Positions 16,688 through 26,436 are shown, counted from the stretch's first letter. The stretch is DNA of 64,000 nucleotides from Pseudomonas frederiksbergensis (GCF_003732665.1 NZ_MOBP01000014.1:204605-268604), one strand, 5' to 3'. Numbers and translations: made by a program. The notes: generated by a model from the sequence alone, not told the origin.

Positions 16688-17899
16688 ATGTCAACGCATA
16701 ATGATCAAGCGCTCACAGCAACGCCGGGTGATCTGGATCCTGAGTTCGGGCAAAACGGTACTTATCCAGTCCCTAGTTTCAGTGGCTCATTCAGAGGGCT
16801 CCTCGAAGATGACGAAGGCCGCTTTGTTTATACCTATTGGGAATCTGGAGAGTGTGTATTAGGCCGTGGGTCGGAAGACGGAACTCCTGATACTGGATTT
16901 GGACAGGGAGGTTATACACGATGGGCATTTCACCCTGGCAAGGAATCAATACCCGCTCAGTTACTCCGAGCAGACAATGGAAAAATCCTCCTTGTCGGTG
17001 CCGTTAGAACCGAAATAGAAAGGTCGCAAGCAGCCATTACGCGGTTCAACGCGAACGGTAGTCCGGACCTGATTTTCGGTAATGTGATTTTGCCTTTCCC
17101 TGCAGAGGGCAACATTACTTCGGATTTTCCGACGGGATGTCTTCAGGCCGATGGCAAGATTCTATTAGCTCAACAGTACTACAGGATTGGCGATGGTTTC
17201 AGGGCCATCGTGGTCCGTCGACTTTTAGCTGACGGCCAGGCGGATATGAGCTTTGGTGAGGGTCGTGGATTTATCGAAGTGCGGTTTAAAGACCAGAATT
17301 CATCATTAACAAGCTTGGCGGTTTTGCCGGACGATAAAATTCTGGTTGGCGGTCAAATTAGCCGAGCAAGTAATAATACAGCGGATATGGCTGTAGCCCG
17401 TTTTCTTCCAAGTGGAGACTTGGATGTAACCTTTGGCAATTCAGGTTGTTGGGAGTTGAAGGCGGGCTATTCGGGTATGCAGAAAATGATTGTTCATAAA
17501 GACAAAATAATCTGTGCGGGCAATGTAAGCCAGGTAAAAGGTTTTGCAATGGCCATGGCAAGAGTGACAGTGGAGGGGGTCTTTGATCCAGACTTTAATG
17601 GTGGCGAACTGTTGACGATTAATATTCCATCTGATTGGCCGTGGTATAGCGTTTCGGCCGATGCAGTCAATGTACAGTCGGATGAGAAAATCGTTGTGGC
17701 GGGGGCCGCAGGTCAGACTTCTGCTTTCTGGCTTCGCCTCCTGCCTAAAGGAGCCCTTGATATGACATTCGGTAATAGGGGTATTGGAACTTACAATCAG
17801 GTCCGACGGTTGGGAGCCGCCATTGTATTGGATGCCAGTCAGCGAATTGTTATCGCGCTGGATACACGGCCCCCGCTGATAGTGGGTGTTCTCGGCTGA
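16688..17899 (+). CDS. Delta-60 repeat protein, possibly acquired
   Basis: This 403-residue protein is built from about seven copies of a roughly 55-60-residue repeat. Each is marked by a motif like D-x-x-FG-x-x-G (LDPEFGQNG, PDTGFGQGG, LDVTFGNSG, LDMTFGNRG and others) followed by strands such as DDKILVGGQ or DEKIVVAGA. This is the delta-60 pattern, thought to form a beta-propeller, of no known single function. The start at 16688 has AAAGGA 8 bases upstream; the frame is open to 16565. No signal peptide is visible. Its GC content is clearly lower than that of its neighbours, suggesting transfer. Confidence 0.8.
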   Translation: MSTHNDQALTATPGDLDPEFGQNGTYPVPSFSGSFRGLLEDDEGRFVYTYWESGECVLGRGSEDGTPDTGFGQGGYTRWAFHPGKESIPAQLLRADNGKILLVGAVRTEIERSQAAITRFNANGSPDLIFGNVILPFPAEGNITSDFPTGCLQADGKILLAQQYYRIGDGFRAIVVRRLLADGQADMSFGEGRGFIEVRFKDQNSSLTSLAVLPDDKILVGGQISRASNNTADMAVARFLPSGDLDVTFGNSGCWELKAGYSGMQKMIVHKDKIICAGNVSQVKGFAMAMARVTVEGVFDPDFNGGELLTINIPSDWPWYSVSADAVNVQSDEKIVVAGAAGQTSAFWLRLLPKGALDMTFGNRGIGTYNQVRRLGAAIVLDASQRIVIALDTRPPLIVGVLG

Positions 17900-17926
17900 C
17901 TGTTCTGTACCGATATTCATTAGTGC

Positions 17927-17958
17927 AAAAAAAACCCGCCAGTCTCGGCGGGTTTTTT
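17927..17958. terminator. Bidirectional rho-independent terminator
   Basis: Stem CCCGCC (17935-17940) pairs with GGCGGG (17947-17952) and is flanked by a run of A on the left and T on the right. It stands between the convergent delta-60 and fabI genes and can end both transcripts. Confidence 0.9.
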
Positions 17959-17975
17959 CAGGCGCTAACCAAAGA

Positions 17976-18770
17976 TCACTCTTCGATATTGCCCATCGCA
18001 GTGGTGTTGAAACCACCGTCTACGTACATGATTTCGCCGCTGATGCCGGACGCCAGGTCCGAGCACAGGAAGGCGCCGGCGTTGCCGACTTCGTCGATGG
18101 TGACGTTACGACGCAGCGGGGTTTGCGCTTCGTTGGCGGCCAGCATTTTGCGGAAGTTCTTGATGCCGGAAGCGGCGAGGGTGCGGATCGGGCCAGCCGA
18201 TACGGCGTTGACGCGGGTGCCTTCCGGGCCCAGGGAGCCGGCCAGGTAACGAACGCCCGCTTCCAGGGAGGCCTTGGCCATGCCCATCACGTTGTAGTTC
18301 GGCATGGTGCGCTCGGCACCCAGGTACGACAGGGTCAGCAGGCTGCCATTGCGGCCTTTCATCATTTCGCGGCCAGCCTTGGCCAGGGCCACGAAGCTGT
18401 AGGCGCTGATGTCGTGAGCGATGCGGAAACCTTCACGGGTGGTGGCTTCGGTGAAGTCGCCGTCCAGTTGGTCGCCCGGGGCGAAGCCGACGGAGTGAAC
18501 GATCACGTCCAGGCCATCCCACTTCTTGCTCAATTCTTCGAAGACCTTGGCGATTTCTTCATCGCTGGCCACGTCGCACGGGAAGCACAGCTCGGGGCTC
18601 GAGCCCCAGCCTTGTGCGAATTCTTCAACACGACCTTTCAGTTTGTCGTTCTGATAAGTGAAGGCAAGCTCAGCGCCCTCGCGATGCATGGCGGCAGCGA
18701 TGCCGGATGCGATGGACAGCTTGCTGGCGACACCGACGATCAGTACGCGCTTACCGGCGAGAAAACCCAT
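17976..18770 (-). CDS. fabI: Enoyl-[acyl-carrier-protein] reductase (NADH)
   Basis: This 264-residue FabI performs the last reduction of each fatty-acid elongation cycle. The modified cofactor loop GVASKLSIASGIA replaces the ordinary SDR glycine motif. HSVGFAP and the catalytic Tyr-x6-Lys (NYNVMGMAKA) are intact, and the end YVDGGFNTTAMG is typical. Length is normal for the family. It follows yejF by 21 bp on the same strand and is closed by the terminator at 17927-17958, so it can be the last gene of the transporter operon. Confidence 0.97.
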   Translation of the reverse strand: MGFLAGKRVLIVGVASKLSIASGIAAAMHREGAELAFTYQNDKLKGRVEEFAQGWGSSPELCFPCDVASDEEIAKVFEELSKKWDGLDVIVHSVGFAPGDQLDGDFTEATTREGFRIAHDISAYSFVALAKAGREMMKGRNGSLLTLSYLGAERTMPNYNVMGMAKASLEAGVRYLAGSLGPEGTRVNAVSAGPIRTLAASGIKNFRKMLAANEAQTPLRRNVTIDEVGNAGAFLCSDLASGISGEIMYVDGGFNTTAMGNIEE

Positions 18771-18791
18771 GTGTTGCTCCTCTCTTTCAGG

Positions 18792-20402
18792 TTATTGCGC
18801 AGTGGCTGGTGCCAGGAAAGCGGCTTCCAGCAACTGCTGTGTATACGGATGTTGGGGGGCGGCAAAGATACTTTGCGCGTCTCCCTGTTCGACCACTTGG
18901 CCATGCTTGACCACCATCAACTGGTGGCTCAGCGCTTTGACGACAGCCAGGTCATGGCTGATAAACAGATACGTCAGGTTGTACTTGGTTTGCAGTGACC
19001 GCAAAAGCTCCACCACTTGGCGCTGCACTGTCCGGTCGAGGGCCGACGTCGGCTCGTCCAGCAGGATCAGCGCCGGTTTTAGCACTAATGCCCGGGCAAT
19101 GGCGATTCTCTGCCGTTGCCCGCCGGAAAATTCGTGGGGGTAGCGGTTCCGGCTTTCCGGGTCCAGGCCTACCTCCTTCAATGCCGCAATAATCGCTTGT
19201 TCCTGTTCCGCTTCGGTGCCCATCTTGTGGATCCGCAGGCCTTCGCCGACGATCTGGCTCACGCACATCCGCGGGCTCAGGCTGCCGAACGGGTCCTGGA
19301 ACACCACCTGCATCTCCCGGCGCAACGGTCGAACCTCGCCCTGCGTCAGGCAGTCTAGCTGTTTGCCTTCAAAACGGATGCCGCCCTGGCTACCGATCAG
19401 CCGCAAAATCGCCAAACCCAATGTCGATTTGCCGGAACCGCTTTCTCCCACGATCCCCAAGGTCTGGCCCTGGGGCAGGGTGAAGTTGATGCCGTCTACC
19501 GCTTTGACGTAATCCACCGTGGTTTTCAAGAAGCCTTTCTTGATCGGGAACCAGACTTTCAGGTCCTCGACTTGCAGCAATGGCGGGCCAATCACGTTGG
19601 TTGCCGGCTTGCCGCTGGGCTCCGCTGCCAGCAGTTCCCGAGTGTACGGATGCTGCGGCGCGCGGAACAACTCTTCGCACGATGCCTGTTCGACGATGCA
19701 ACCGCGCTGCATGACACATACGCGATGCGCAATTCTTCGCACAAGGTTCAAATCGTGACTGATCAGTAGCAGCGACATGCCCAATCTGGCTTGCAGTTCC
19801 TTGAGCAATTCGAGGATTTTCAGCTGAACGGTCACGTCCAGAGCGGTGGTCGGTTCATCGGCAATCAGCAGCTCCGGCTCGTTGGCCAGGGCCATGGCGA
19901 TCATCACCCGCTGGCGCTGGCCGCCCGATAACTCATGGGGCAAAGCTTTGAGGCGCTTGTGCGGCTCGGGGATGCCGACCATCTCCAGCAGTTCCAAAGT
20001 GCGCTTGGTCGCCACTTTACCGACCAGACCCTTGTGGATGCCCAGCACTTCGTTGATCTGCTTCTCGATCGAGTGCAGCGGATTGAGCGAGGTCATCGGC
20101 TCCTGGAAGATCATCGCGATCCGGTTGCCGCGGATGTGGCGAATGGTTTTCTCTTTCAGGCTCAGCAGGTCTTGCCCGGAATACTCGATGGTGCCGGACG
20201 GGTGCCGGGCCAGCGGGTAGGGCAGCAGGCGCAGGATCGAGTGGGCGGTCACCGATTTGCCGGAGCCACTTTCGCCGACCAGGGCCAGGGTTTCACCGCG
20301 CTTGATATCGAAGCTCACGCCTTCGACCACCCGCTGACAGCGTTCGCCGACAACGAATTCGACGGCGAGGTCGCGCACTTCGATCAGATTGTCCTGATTC
20401 AT
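18792..20402 (-). CDS. yejF: Peptide ABC transporter, duplicated ATP-binding protein
   Basis: This 536-residue protein fuses two ABC ATPase domains. The first has Walker A GESGSGKS near residue 42, signature LSGGQRQRVMIAMAL and Walker B LLIADEPTTALD. The second has GESGSGKS near residue 320, FSGGQRQRIAIARAL and LILLDEPTSALD. It should drive uptake of short peptides through YejB/YejE. ATG 20402 is preferred to 20426 because GAGGAAG precedes it. It follows yejE by 1 bp. YejABEF systems are also known to import peptide antibiotics such as microcin C in enterobacteria; that has not been shown here. Confidence 0.93.
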   Translation of the reverse strand: MNQDNLIEVRDLAVEFVVGERCQRVVEGVSFDIKRGETLALVGESGSGKSVTAHSILRLLPYPLARHPSGTIEYSGQDLLSLKEKTIRHIRGNRIAMIFQEPMTSLNPLHSIEKQINEVLGIHKGLVGKVATKRTLELLEMVGIPEPHKRLKALPHELSGGQRQRVMIAMALANEPELLIADEPTTALDVTVQLKILELLKELQARLGMSLLLISHDLNLVRRIAHRVCVMQRGCIVEQASCEELFRAPQHPYTRELLAAEPSGKPATNVIGPPLLQVEDLKVWFPIKKGFLKTTVDYVKAVDGINFTLPQGQTLGIVGESGSGKSTLGLAILRLIGSQGGIRFEGKQLDCLTQGEVRPLRREMQVVFQDPFGSLSPRMCVSQIVGEGLRIHKMGTEAEQEQAIIAALKEVGLDPESRNRYPHEFSGGQRQRIAIARALVLKPALILLDEPTSALDRTVQRQVVELLRSLQTKYNLTYLFISHDLAVVKALSHQLMVVKHGQVVEQGDAQSIFAAPQHPYTQQLLEAAFLAPATAQ

Positions 20403-20403
20403 T

Positions 20404-21423
20404 TCACTTCCTCGGGTCGAAGGCATCGCGAGCGGACTCGCCGATAAACACCAGCAAACTCAACATCAACGCCAGCACGGCAAACGCGCTCATGCCCAGC
20501 CACGGCGCTTGCAGGTTGGATTTGCCCTGGGCCACCAGTTCACCCAGGGACGGACTGCCCGCCGGCAAACCGAAACCCAGGAAGTCGAGGGCCGTCAGGG
20601 TGCCGATGGCGCCGGTGAGGATGAACGGCATAAAGGTCATGGTCGAGACCATGGCGTTGGGCAAAATGTGGCGGAACATGATCGCGCCATTCTGCATCCC
20701 CAGCGCCCGGGCCGCGCGCACGTATTCAAGGTTGCGGCCGCGCAGGAACTCGGCGCGCACCACGTCCACCAGGCTCATCCACGAAAACAGCAGCATGATC
20801 CCCAGCAGCCACCAGAAGTTCGGCTGCACAAAACTGGCCAGAATGATCAGCAGGTACAACACCGGCAACCCGGACCAGATTTCGAGGAAACGCTGCCCGG
20901 CCAGATCGACCCAGCCACCATAGAAACCCTGCAAGGCCCCGGCAATCACACCGATGATCGAGCTGAGAATGGTCAGCGTCAGGGCAAACAACACCGAAAT
21001 CCGGAAACCGTAGATCACCCGGGCCAGCACGTCGCGGCCCTGGTCGTCGGTGCCCAGCAGGTTGTCCGCCGAGGGCGGGGCCGGGGCCGGGACTTTCAGG
21101 TCGTAGTTGATGCTCTGGTAGCTGTAGGGGATCGGCGCCCACACAATCCACGCGTCCTTGGCCTTGAGCAGTTCGCGGATGTACGGGCTCTTGTAGTTGG
21201 CTTCCAGCGGGAATTCGCCGCCGAAAGTGGTTTCCGGGTAGCGCTTGAGCGCCGGGAAATACCAGCCGTTGTCGTAATGCACCACCAGTGGTTTGTCGTT
21301 GGCGATCAGCTCGGCGCCGAGGCTCAGGCCGAACAACACCAGAAACAGCCACAGCGACCACCAGCCACGCTTGTTGGCCTTGAACAGTTCGAATCGTCGG
21401 CGATTGAGGGGGGACAGGCTCAT
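20404..21423 (-). CDS. yejE: Peptide ABC transporter permease
   Basis: This 339-residue inner-membrane permease has an N-terminal membrane helix (WWSLWLFLVLFGLSLGAELIA), a periplasmic stretch including TTFGGEFPLEANYKSP, and the DppC-type core with its EAA loop (VRAARALGMQNGAIMFRHILPNAM). The sequence TDDQGRDVLARVIYGFR before the core is a strong mark of the family. It lies 1 bp after yejB and 1 bp before yejF, so the three genes are tightly co-translated. Confidence 0.93.
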   Translation of the reverse strand: MSLSPLNRRRFELFKANKRGWWSLWLFLVLFGLSLGAELIANDKPLVVHYDNGWYFPALKRYPETTFGGEFPLEANYKSPYIRELLKAKDAWIVWAPIPYSYQSINYDLKVPAPAPPSADNLLGTDDQGRDVLARVIYGFRISVLFALTLTILSSIIGVIAGALQGFYGGWVDLAGQRFLEIWSGLPVLYLLIILASFVQPNFWWLLGIMLLFSWMSLVDVVRAEFLRGRNLEYVRAARALGMQNGAIMFRHILPNAMVSTMTFMPFILTGAIGTLTALDFLGFGLPAGSPSLGELVAQGKSNLQAPWLGMSAFAVLALMLSLLVFIGESARDAFDPRK

Positions 21424-21424
21424 C

Positions 21425-22498
21425 TCAATGCTCCCGGTGTTCGAAGTCGATGCGCGGATCGACCAGGGTGTAGGTGAGGTCGCCGATCAGTTTCACCACC
21501 AGCCCCAATAACGTGAAGATAAACAGCGTGCCGAACACCACCGGGTAATCGCGGTTGATCGCCGCCTCGAAACTCATCAGGCCCAGGCCATCGAGGGAGA
21601 AAATCACTTCCACCAGCAACGAGCCGGTAAAGAAGATCCCGATAAACGCCGACGGGAACCCGGCAATCACCAGCAGCATCGCGTTACGGAACACATGGCC
21701 GTACAGCACTTTGTGATTGGTCAGCCCTTTGGCTTTGGCGGTGACTACGTACTGCTTGTTGATTTCATCGAGGAAGCTGTTTTTGGTCAGCAGGGTCATG
21801 GTCGCAAAGTTACCGATCACCAGCGCGGTCACCGGTAAGGCCAGGTGCCAGAAATAATCGAGAACCTTGCCGCCCATGCTCAGCTCGGAGAAATTGTTCG
21901 AGGTCAGGCCCCTTAACGGAAACCAGTCGAAATAACTGCCGCCGGCAAACAGCACGATCAGCAAAATGGCGAACAGGAACGCCGGGATCGCGTAGCCGAC
22001 GATGATCAGCGAACTGGTCCAGACGTCGAAGTGGCTGCCGTGGCGCGTGGCCTTGGCGATCCCCAGCGGGATCGACACCAGGTACATGATCAGCGTGCTC
22101 CACAGCCCGAGGGAGATCGACACCGGCATCTTTTCCTTGATCAGGTCGATGACCTTGGCGTCACGGAAGAAGCTGTCGCCGAAATCCAGGGTCGCGTAGT
22201 TCTTGACCATGATCCACAAACGTTCCGGCGCCGATTTGTCGAAGCCGTACATGTGCTCGATTTCCTTGACCAGCGCCGGGTCCAGGCCCTGGGCGCCGCG
22301 ATAAGCCGAACCTGCCACCGAGACCTCAGCACCGCCACCGGCGATGCGGCTGGTGGCGCCTTCGAAGCCTTCGAGCTTGGCGATCATCTGTTCCACCGGG
22401 CCACCGGGGGCAGCCTGGATGATCACGAAGTTGATCAGCAAAATGCCGAACAAGGTCGGGATGATCAGCAGCAGTCGCCGAAAAATATACGCCAGCAT
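21425..22498 (-). CDS. yejB: Peptide ABC transporter permease
   Basis: This 357-residue DppB-type permease starts with a membrane helix (AYIFRRLLLIIPTLFGILLINFVIIQ). A long periplasmic insert follows, then a hydrophobic core and the EAA loop (VVTAKAKGLTNHKVLYGHVFRNAML). It pairs with YejE to form the channel. It starts 4 bp after the second binding-protein gene ends. The insert before the core is usual for the Yej branch. Confidence 0.93.
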   Translation of the reverse strand: MLAYIFRRLLLIIPTLFGILLINFVIIQAAPGGPVEQMIAKLEGFEGATSRIAGGGAEVSVAGSAYRGAQGLDPALVKEIEHMYGFDKSAPERLWIMVKNYATLDFGDSFFRDAKVIDLIKEKMPVSISLGLWSTLIMYLVSIPLGIAKATRHGSHFDVWTSSLIIVGYAIPAFLFAILLIVLFAGGSYFDWFPLRGLTSNNFSELSMGGKVLDYFWHLALPVTALVIGNFATMTLLTKNSFLDEINKQYVVTAKAKGLTNHKVLYGHVFRNAMLLVIAGFPSAFIGIFFTGSLLVEVIFSLDGLGLMSFEAAINRDYPVVFGTLFIFTLLGLVVKLIGDLTYTLVDPRIDFEHREH

Positions 22499-22502
22499 CT
22501 GA

Positions 22503-24344
22503 TTACTCCGTGCCCGCAGGGTCGGCTTGCAGTTTGGTTTCGACTTCTACCGCCGGTTTCGCGTCAGGCTTGACCCACCAGGTGGCAATGCCGACGTCGT
22601 ACTTGGGTGAAATTTTTGGATGGCCGATGTGATTCCAGTAGGCCACGCGCCAGGTCTTGATGTGCCAGTTGGGGATCACGTAATAGCCCCATTGCAGCAC
22701 GCGGTCCAGCGCACGGGCGTGAGCTACCAGGCTTTTGCGCGAATCGGCGTTGATCAGGCCCTCGACCAATTGGTCCACCACCGGGTCTTTCAAGCCCATG
22801 GAATTGCGGCTGCCGGGTTTGTCGGCGGCGGCGGACATCCAGAATTCGCGCTGTTCGTTGCCCGGCGAGTTGGACTGCGGGAAGCTGCCGACGATCATGT
22901 CGAAGTCCCGGGAACGCACGCGGTTGATGTACTGCGAGACGTCGACCCGGCGGATCACCAGGTCGATACCAAGGTCGCTGAGGTTGCGCTTGAACGGCAG
23001 CAGCACCCGTTCGAACTCGGTTTGGGCCAGCAGGAACTCGATGGTCACCGGTTTGCCGGTGGCGTCGACCATTTTGTCGTCGACGATCTTCCAGCCGGCC
23101 TCTTGCAGCAGTTGATAGGCCTGGCGTTGCTGGGTGCGGATCATGCCGCTGGCGTCGGTGGTCGGGTTCTGGAACGCCTCGCTGAACACCTGGGCCGGGA
23201 GCTGGCTGCGGAACGGGTCGAGGATCGCCAGTTGATCGGCGTCCGGCAGGCCGGTGGCGGCCATTTCCGAGTTTTCGAAATAACTGCGGGTACGGGCGTA
23301 GGCGCCGTTGAACAGTTGCTTGTTGGTCCATTCGAAATCCAGCAGCAACGTCAGAGCCTGGCGCACGCGGATGTCCTGGAACACCGGGCGGCGCAGGTTG
23401 AAGACGAAGCCCTGCATGCCGGTCGGGTTGCCGTTGGGAATCTGTTCCTTGATCAGCCGCCCTTCGGTCACCGCCGGAATGTTGTAGGCGTTGGCCCAGT
23501 TTTTCGCGGTCATTTCCAGCCAGTAATCGAACTGCCCGGCCTTGAGCGCTTCCAGGGCCACGGTGTTGTCGCGGTAATAGTCGGTGGTCATCACGTCGAA
23601 GTTGTAGAAACCCCGATTCACCGGCAGGTCCTTGCCCCAGTAATCCTTGACCCGCTCATAGCGCACCGAGCGCCCGGCCTTCACTTCGCTGACTTTGTAA
23701 GGCCCGCTGCCCAGCGGTATTTCCAGGTTGCCCTTGTTGAAATCGCGGGTGGCCCACCAGTGTTTCGGCAGCACCGGCAACTGGCCGAGGATCAGCGGCA
23801 GCTCGCGGTTGTTGCTGTGCTTGAATTTGAACAGCACCGTCAACGGGTCTTCAGCGACTACGTCCTCGACATCGCTGTAGTAACCGCGATACATCGGCGC
23901 GCCGTCCTTGGTCAGCATCTGGAAGCTGAACACCACGTCTTCGGCGCGCACCGGGTGGCCGTCGTGGAAACGTGCTTCGGGGCGAAGGTAGAAACGCACC
24001 CAGCTGTTGTCCGGGGCTTTTTCGATTTTGCCGGCGATCAGGCCGTATTCGGTGAACGGCTCGTCCAGGCCCTGTTTGGCCAGGGTGTCGTAAATCATGC
24101 CGACGTCATCGGCCGGCACACCTTTGCTGATAAACGGGTTGAGGCTGTCGAAGCCACCGAAACCGGCCTGGCGAAAGATCCCGCCCTTGGGCGCGTCCGG
24201 GTTGACGTAATCGAAGTGCTTGAAGTCGGCCGGGTATTTCGGCGGCTCGTTGTAGAGGGTCAAGGCATGTTGCGGGGCGGCGCAGGCCAGCCCGGCGAAC
24301 AACAGACCGCTGGCCTGCAAGAGCAGGGCGCGTACGGGTTTCAT
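22503..24344 (-). CDS. Periplasmic peptide-binding protein, second copy (YejA-like)
   Basis: This 613-residue solute-binding protein of family 5 has a signal peptide (MKPVRALLLQASGLLFAGLACAAP). The mature start HALTLYNEPPKYPADFKHFDYVNPDAPKGG is typical of YejA-type proteins. The frame is open to 24641, but ATG 24344 is clear because it overlaps the stop of the upstream paralogue (ATGA). It shares many blocks with that paralogue, for example VKDYWGKDLPVNRG and TEYGLIAGKIE. The tandem pair probably widens the range of peptides delivered to one permease. Confidence 0.9.
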   Translation of the reverse strand: MKPVRALLLQASGLLFAGLACAAPQHALTLYNEPPKYPADFKHFDYVNPDAPKGGIFRQAGFGGFDSLNPFISKGVPADDVGMIYDTLAKQGLDEPFTEYGLIAGKIEKAPDNSWVRFYLRPEARFHDGHPVRAEDVVFSFQMLTKDGAPMYRGYYSDVEDVVAEDPLTVLFKFKHSNNRELPLILGQLPVLPKHWWATRDFNKGNLEIPLGSGPYKVSEVKAGRSVRYERVKDYWGKDLPVNRGFYNFDVMTTDYYRDNTVALEALKAGQFDYWLEMTAKNWANAYNIPAVTEGRLIKEQIPNGNPTGMQGFVFNLRRPVFQDIRVRQALTLLLDFEWTNKQLFNGAYARTRSYFENSEMAATGLPDADQLAILDPFRSQLPAQVFSEAFQNPTTDASGMIRTQQRQAYQLLQEAGWKIVDDKMVDATGKPVTIEFLLAQTEFERVLLPFKRNLSDLGIDLVIRRVDVSQYINRVRSRDFDMIVGSFPQSNSPGNEQREFWMSAAADKPGSRNSMGLKDPVVDQLVEGLINADSRKSLVAHARALDRVLQWGYYVIPNWHIKTWRVAYWNHIGHPKISPKYDVGIATWWVKPDAKPAVEVETKLQADPAGTE

Positions 24345-26173
24345 TGATCTTTCTCCGAAGACTTCATCCACCATGCACTCAAACCCAAGGTGTAGGGCGG
24401 CGTGGTGACGAAGGCCAACCGGTTGCGGTAGGCCAGGCGATGATAATTGAGATACCAGTTGGGAATGATGTAGTGCTGCCACAGCAATACCCGGTCGAGG
24501 GCCTTGCCGGCGGCGACTTGTTCGTCGCGGGTCTGGGCGGCGAGCAATTGGTCGAGCAAGTGATCGACCACCGGGTTGGCGATGCCGGCGTAGTTCTTGC
24601 TGCCCTTGACCCCGACCTGACTGGAATGGAAGTACTGCCATTGCTCCAGGCCCGGGCTGAGGGTCTGGTTCAGGGTCATGAGGATCATGTCGAAGTCGAA
24701 CTGATCCAGGCGTTGTTTGTACTGGGCGCGATCCACCGTGCGCAGCCGCGCGTCGATGCCGATGCTGTTGAGGTTCTCGACGTAGGGCTGGAGGATGCGT
24801 TCCAGGTTCGGGTTGACCAGCAGGATTTCAAACCTGAGCGGCTGGCCCTTGGCGTTTTCCACCCGTTGGCCGTTGAGCTTCCAGCCGGCCTCGCCCAGCA
24901 GGCCCAGGGCCTTGCGCAAGGTTTCCCGGGGGATGCCGCGGCCGTCGGTCTGCGGGAGACTGAAGGGCTCGGTGAAGAGCTTGGCGGGCAACTGTTCGCG
25001 GTAGGGCTTGAGCATCAGCCATTCGTGGCCGACCGGCAGCCCGGTAGCGGCGAATTCGCTGTTGGGGTAGAAACTCATGGCGCGTTTGTAGGCGCCGCTG
25101 AACAGGGTGCGGTTGGTCCACTCGAAATCGAACATCAGCCCCAGAGCTTCGCGGACCTTGACCTCGCTGAAGGTCGGGCGCCGGGTGTTCATGAACAGGC
25201 CCTGGCTCTGGGTCGGAATCTGGTGCGGGATCTGCGCCTTGATCACATCGCCGCGGCGCACCGCCGGGAAGTTGTAGCCGTTGTCCCAGTTCTTGGCCTG
25301 GTGCTCGATGTAGATGTCGAACTCGCCGGCCTTGAACGCTTCGAAGGCCACGTCGCTGTCGCGGTAGAACTCGACTTCCATGCGGTCGAAGTTGTACTTG
25401 CCGCGATTGACCGCCAAGTCCTTGCCCCAGTAATCCTTGACCCGCTCAAACACAATCTGCCGCCCTGGCTGCACCGAGGTGATGCGATACGGCCCGCTGC
25501 CCAGCGGCGGCTCGAACGTGGTGGCCTTGAAGTCGCGACCTTTCCAGTAGTGCTGGGGCAGCACCGGCAACTCGCCCAGGCGCAGTATCTGCAACGGATT
25601 GCCGGCGCGCTTGAACACGAAACGGATGCGTTGCGGGTTGAGAATGTCGACCCGCAGTACTTCCTGGAGCGCGGTGCGGTACTGCGGATGGCCTTCCTTG
25701 AGCAGCAAACGGTAGGAAAACGCCACGTCGTAGGCGGTGATTGGTGTGCCGTCGTGGAACCGCGCTTCCGGGCGCAGGTTGAACACCACCCAACTGCGGT
25801 CCTCGCTGTATTCCACCGTTTGGGCGATCAGGCCATAGCTGGAGGTCGGCTCGTCGCCGGACGGCGCGTATTGGCCGGTGCCGACCATCAACGGTTCGTT
25901 GAGCTCGTTGATGCCGTATTGAAGGAAATTCGCCGTGGTCACCGGGCTGGTGCCCTTGAAGGTGTACGGATTGAGCGTATCGAAGGTGCCAAACGCCATC
26001 ACCCGCAACGTACCGCCCTTGGGCGCTTGCGGGTTGACCCAGTCGAAGTGGGTAAATCTGGCCGGGTACTTGAGCGTGCCGAACTGCGCATAACCATGGC
26101 TTTCGCTGATCGTCGCGCTTGCGGGGGAGCTCAAGGCCAGGCTGATCAGGAGAAGGAGGAAGGTACGCTTCAA
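24341..26173 (-). CDS. yejA: Periplasmic peptide-binding protein (YejA-like), first gene of the operon
   Basis: This 610-residue family 5 binding protein has a signal peptide (KRTFLLLLISLALSSPASA) and the family block FTHFDWVNPQAPKGGTLRVMAFGTFDTLNPYTFKG. The start is a TTG at 26173. No in-frame ATG would leave a complete signal peptide, and the ribosome site is weak, so translation may be low. It heads a run of six same-strand genes to fabI. The stop overlaps the start of the second binding protein. Confidence 0.9.
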   Translation of the reverse strand: MKRTFLLLLISLALSSPASATISESHGYAQFGTLKYPARFTHFDWVNPQAPKGGTLRVMAFGTFDTLNPYTFKGTSPVTTANFLQYGINELNEPLMVGTGQYAPSGDEPTSSYGLIAQTVEYSEDRSWVVFNLRPEARFHDGTPITAYDVAFSYRLLLKEGHPQYRTALQEVLRVDILNPQRIRFVFKRAGNPLQILRLGELPVLPQHYWKGRDFKATTFEPPLGSGPYRITSVQPGRQIVFERVKDYWGKDLAVNRGKYNFDRMEVEFYRDSDVAFEAFKAGEFDIYIEHQAKNWDNGYNFPAVRRGDVIKAQIPHQIPTQSQGLFMNTRRPTFSEVKVREALGLMFDFEWTNRTLFSGAYKRAMSFYPNSEFAATGLPVGHEWLMLKPYREQLPAKLFTEPFSLPQTDGRGIPRETLRKALGLLGEAGWKLNGQRVENAKGQPLRFEILLVNPNLERILQPYVENLNSIGIDARLRTVDRAQYKQRLDQFDFDMILMTLNQTLSPGLEQWQYFHSSQVGVKGSKNYAGIANPVVDHLLDQLLAAQTRDEQVAAGKALDRVLLWQHYIIPNWYLNYHRLAYRNRLAFVTTPPYTLGLSAWWMKSSEKDQ

Positions 26174-26302
26174 GTCAGGGATCCGATCCAGGCGGCTTGG
26201 GCTTTGTGGGCCGTACAGTAACAGCTTGTATCGACAGGAAAAAGACAGGGGGTTAATGCGCTGTTAATTGCTGGCACGCCAGCCCTGCGCGCCTCTTTCC
26301 CT

Positions 26303-26390
26303 GTGGGAGCGGGCTTGCTCGCGAAGAGGCCGGCACAGTAACCATTGATATCGACTGACCCACCGCTTTCGCGAGCAAGCCCGCTCCCAC
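26303..26390. repeat. REP pair (BIME)
   Basis: Arms GTGGGAGCGGGCTTGCTCGC and its complement enclose a TATCGACTGACC-type centre. It is the first of two such palindromes in the 416-bp gene-free stretch 26174-26589, upstream of yejA and downstream of mltD. Confidence 0.9.
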
Positions 26391-26436
26391 AGTTGACCGG
26401 ATCGTATACAAGATTTCCGCCCGACAAAGCCCCCTT

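Noticed and set aside
22620..26221. Long plus-strand frames of 575 and 625 codons
   Set aside because: Both mirror the two peptide-binding protein genes and have typical shadow composition.
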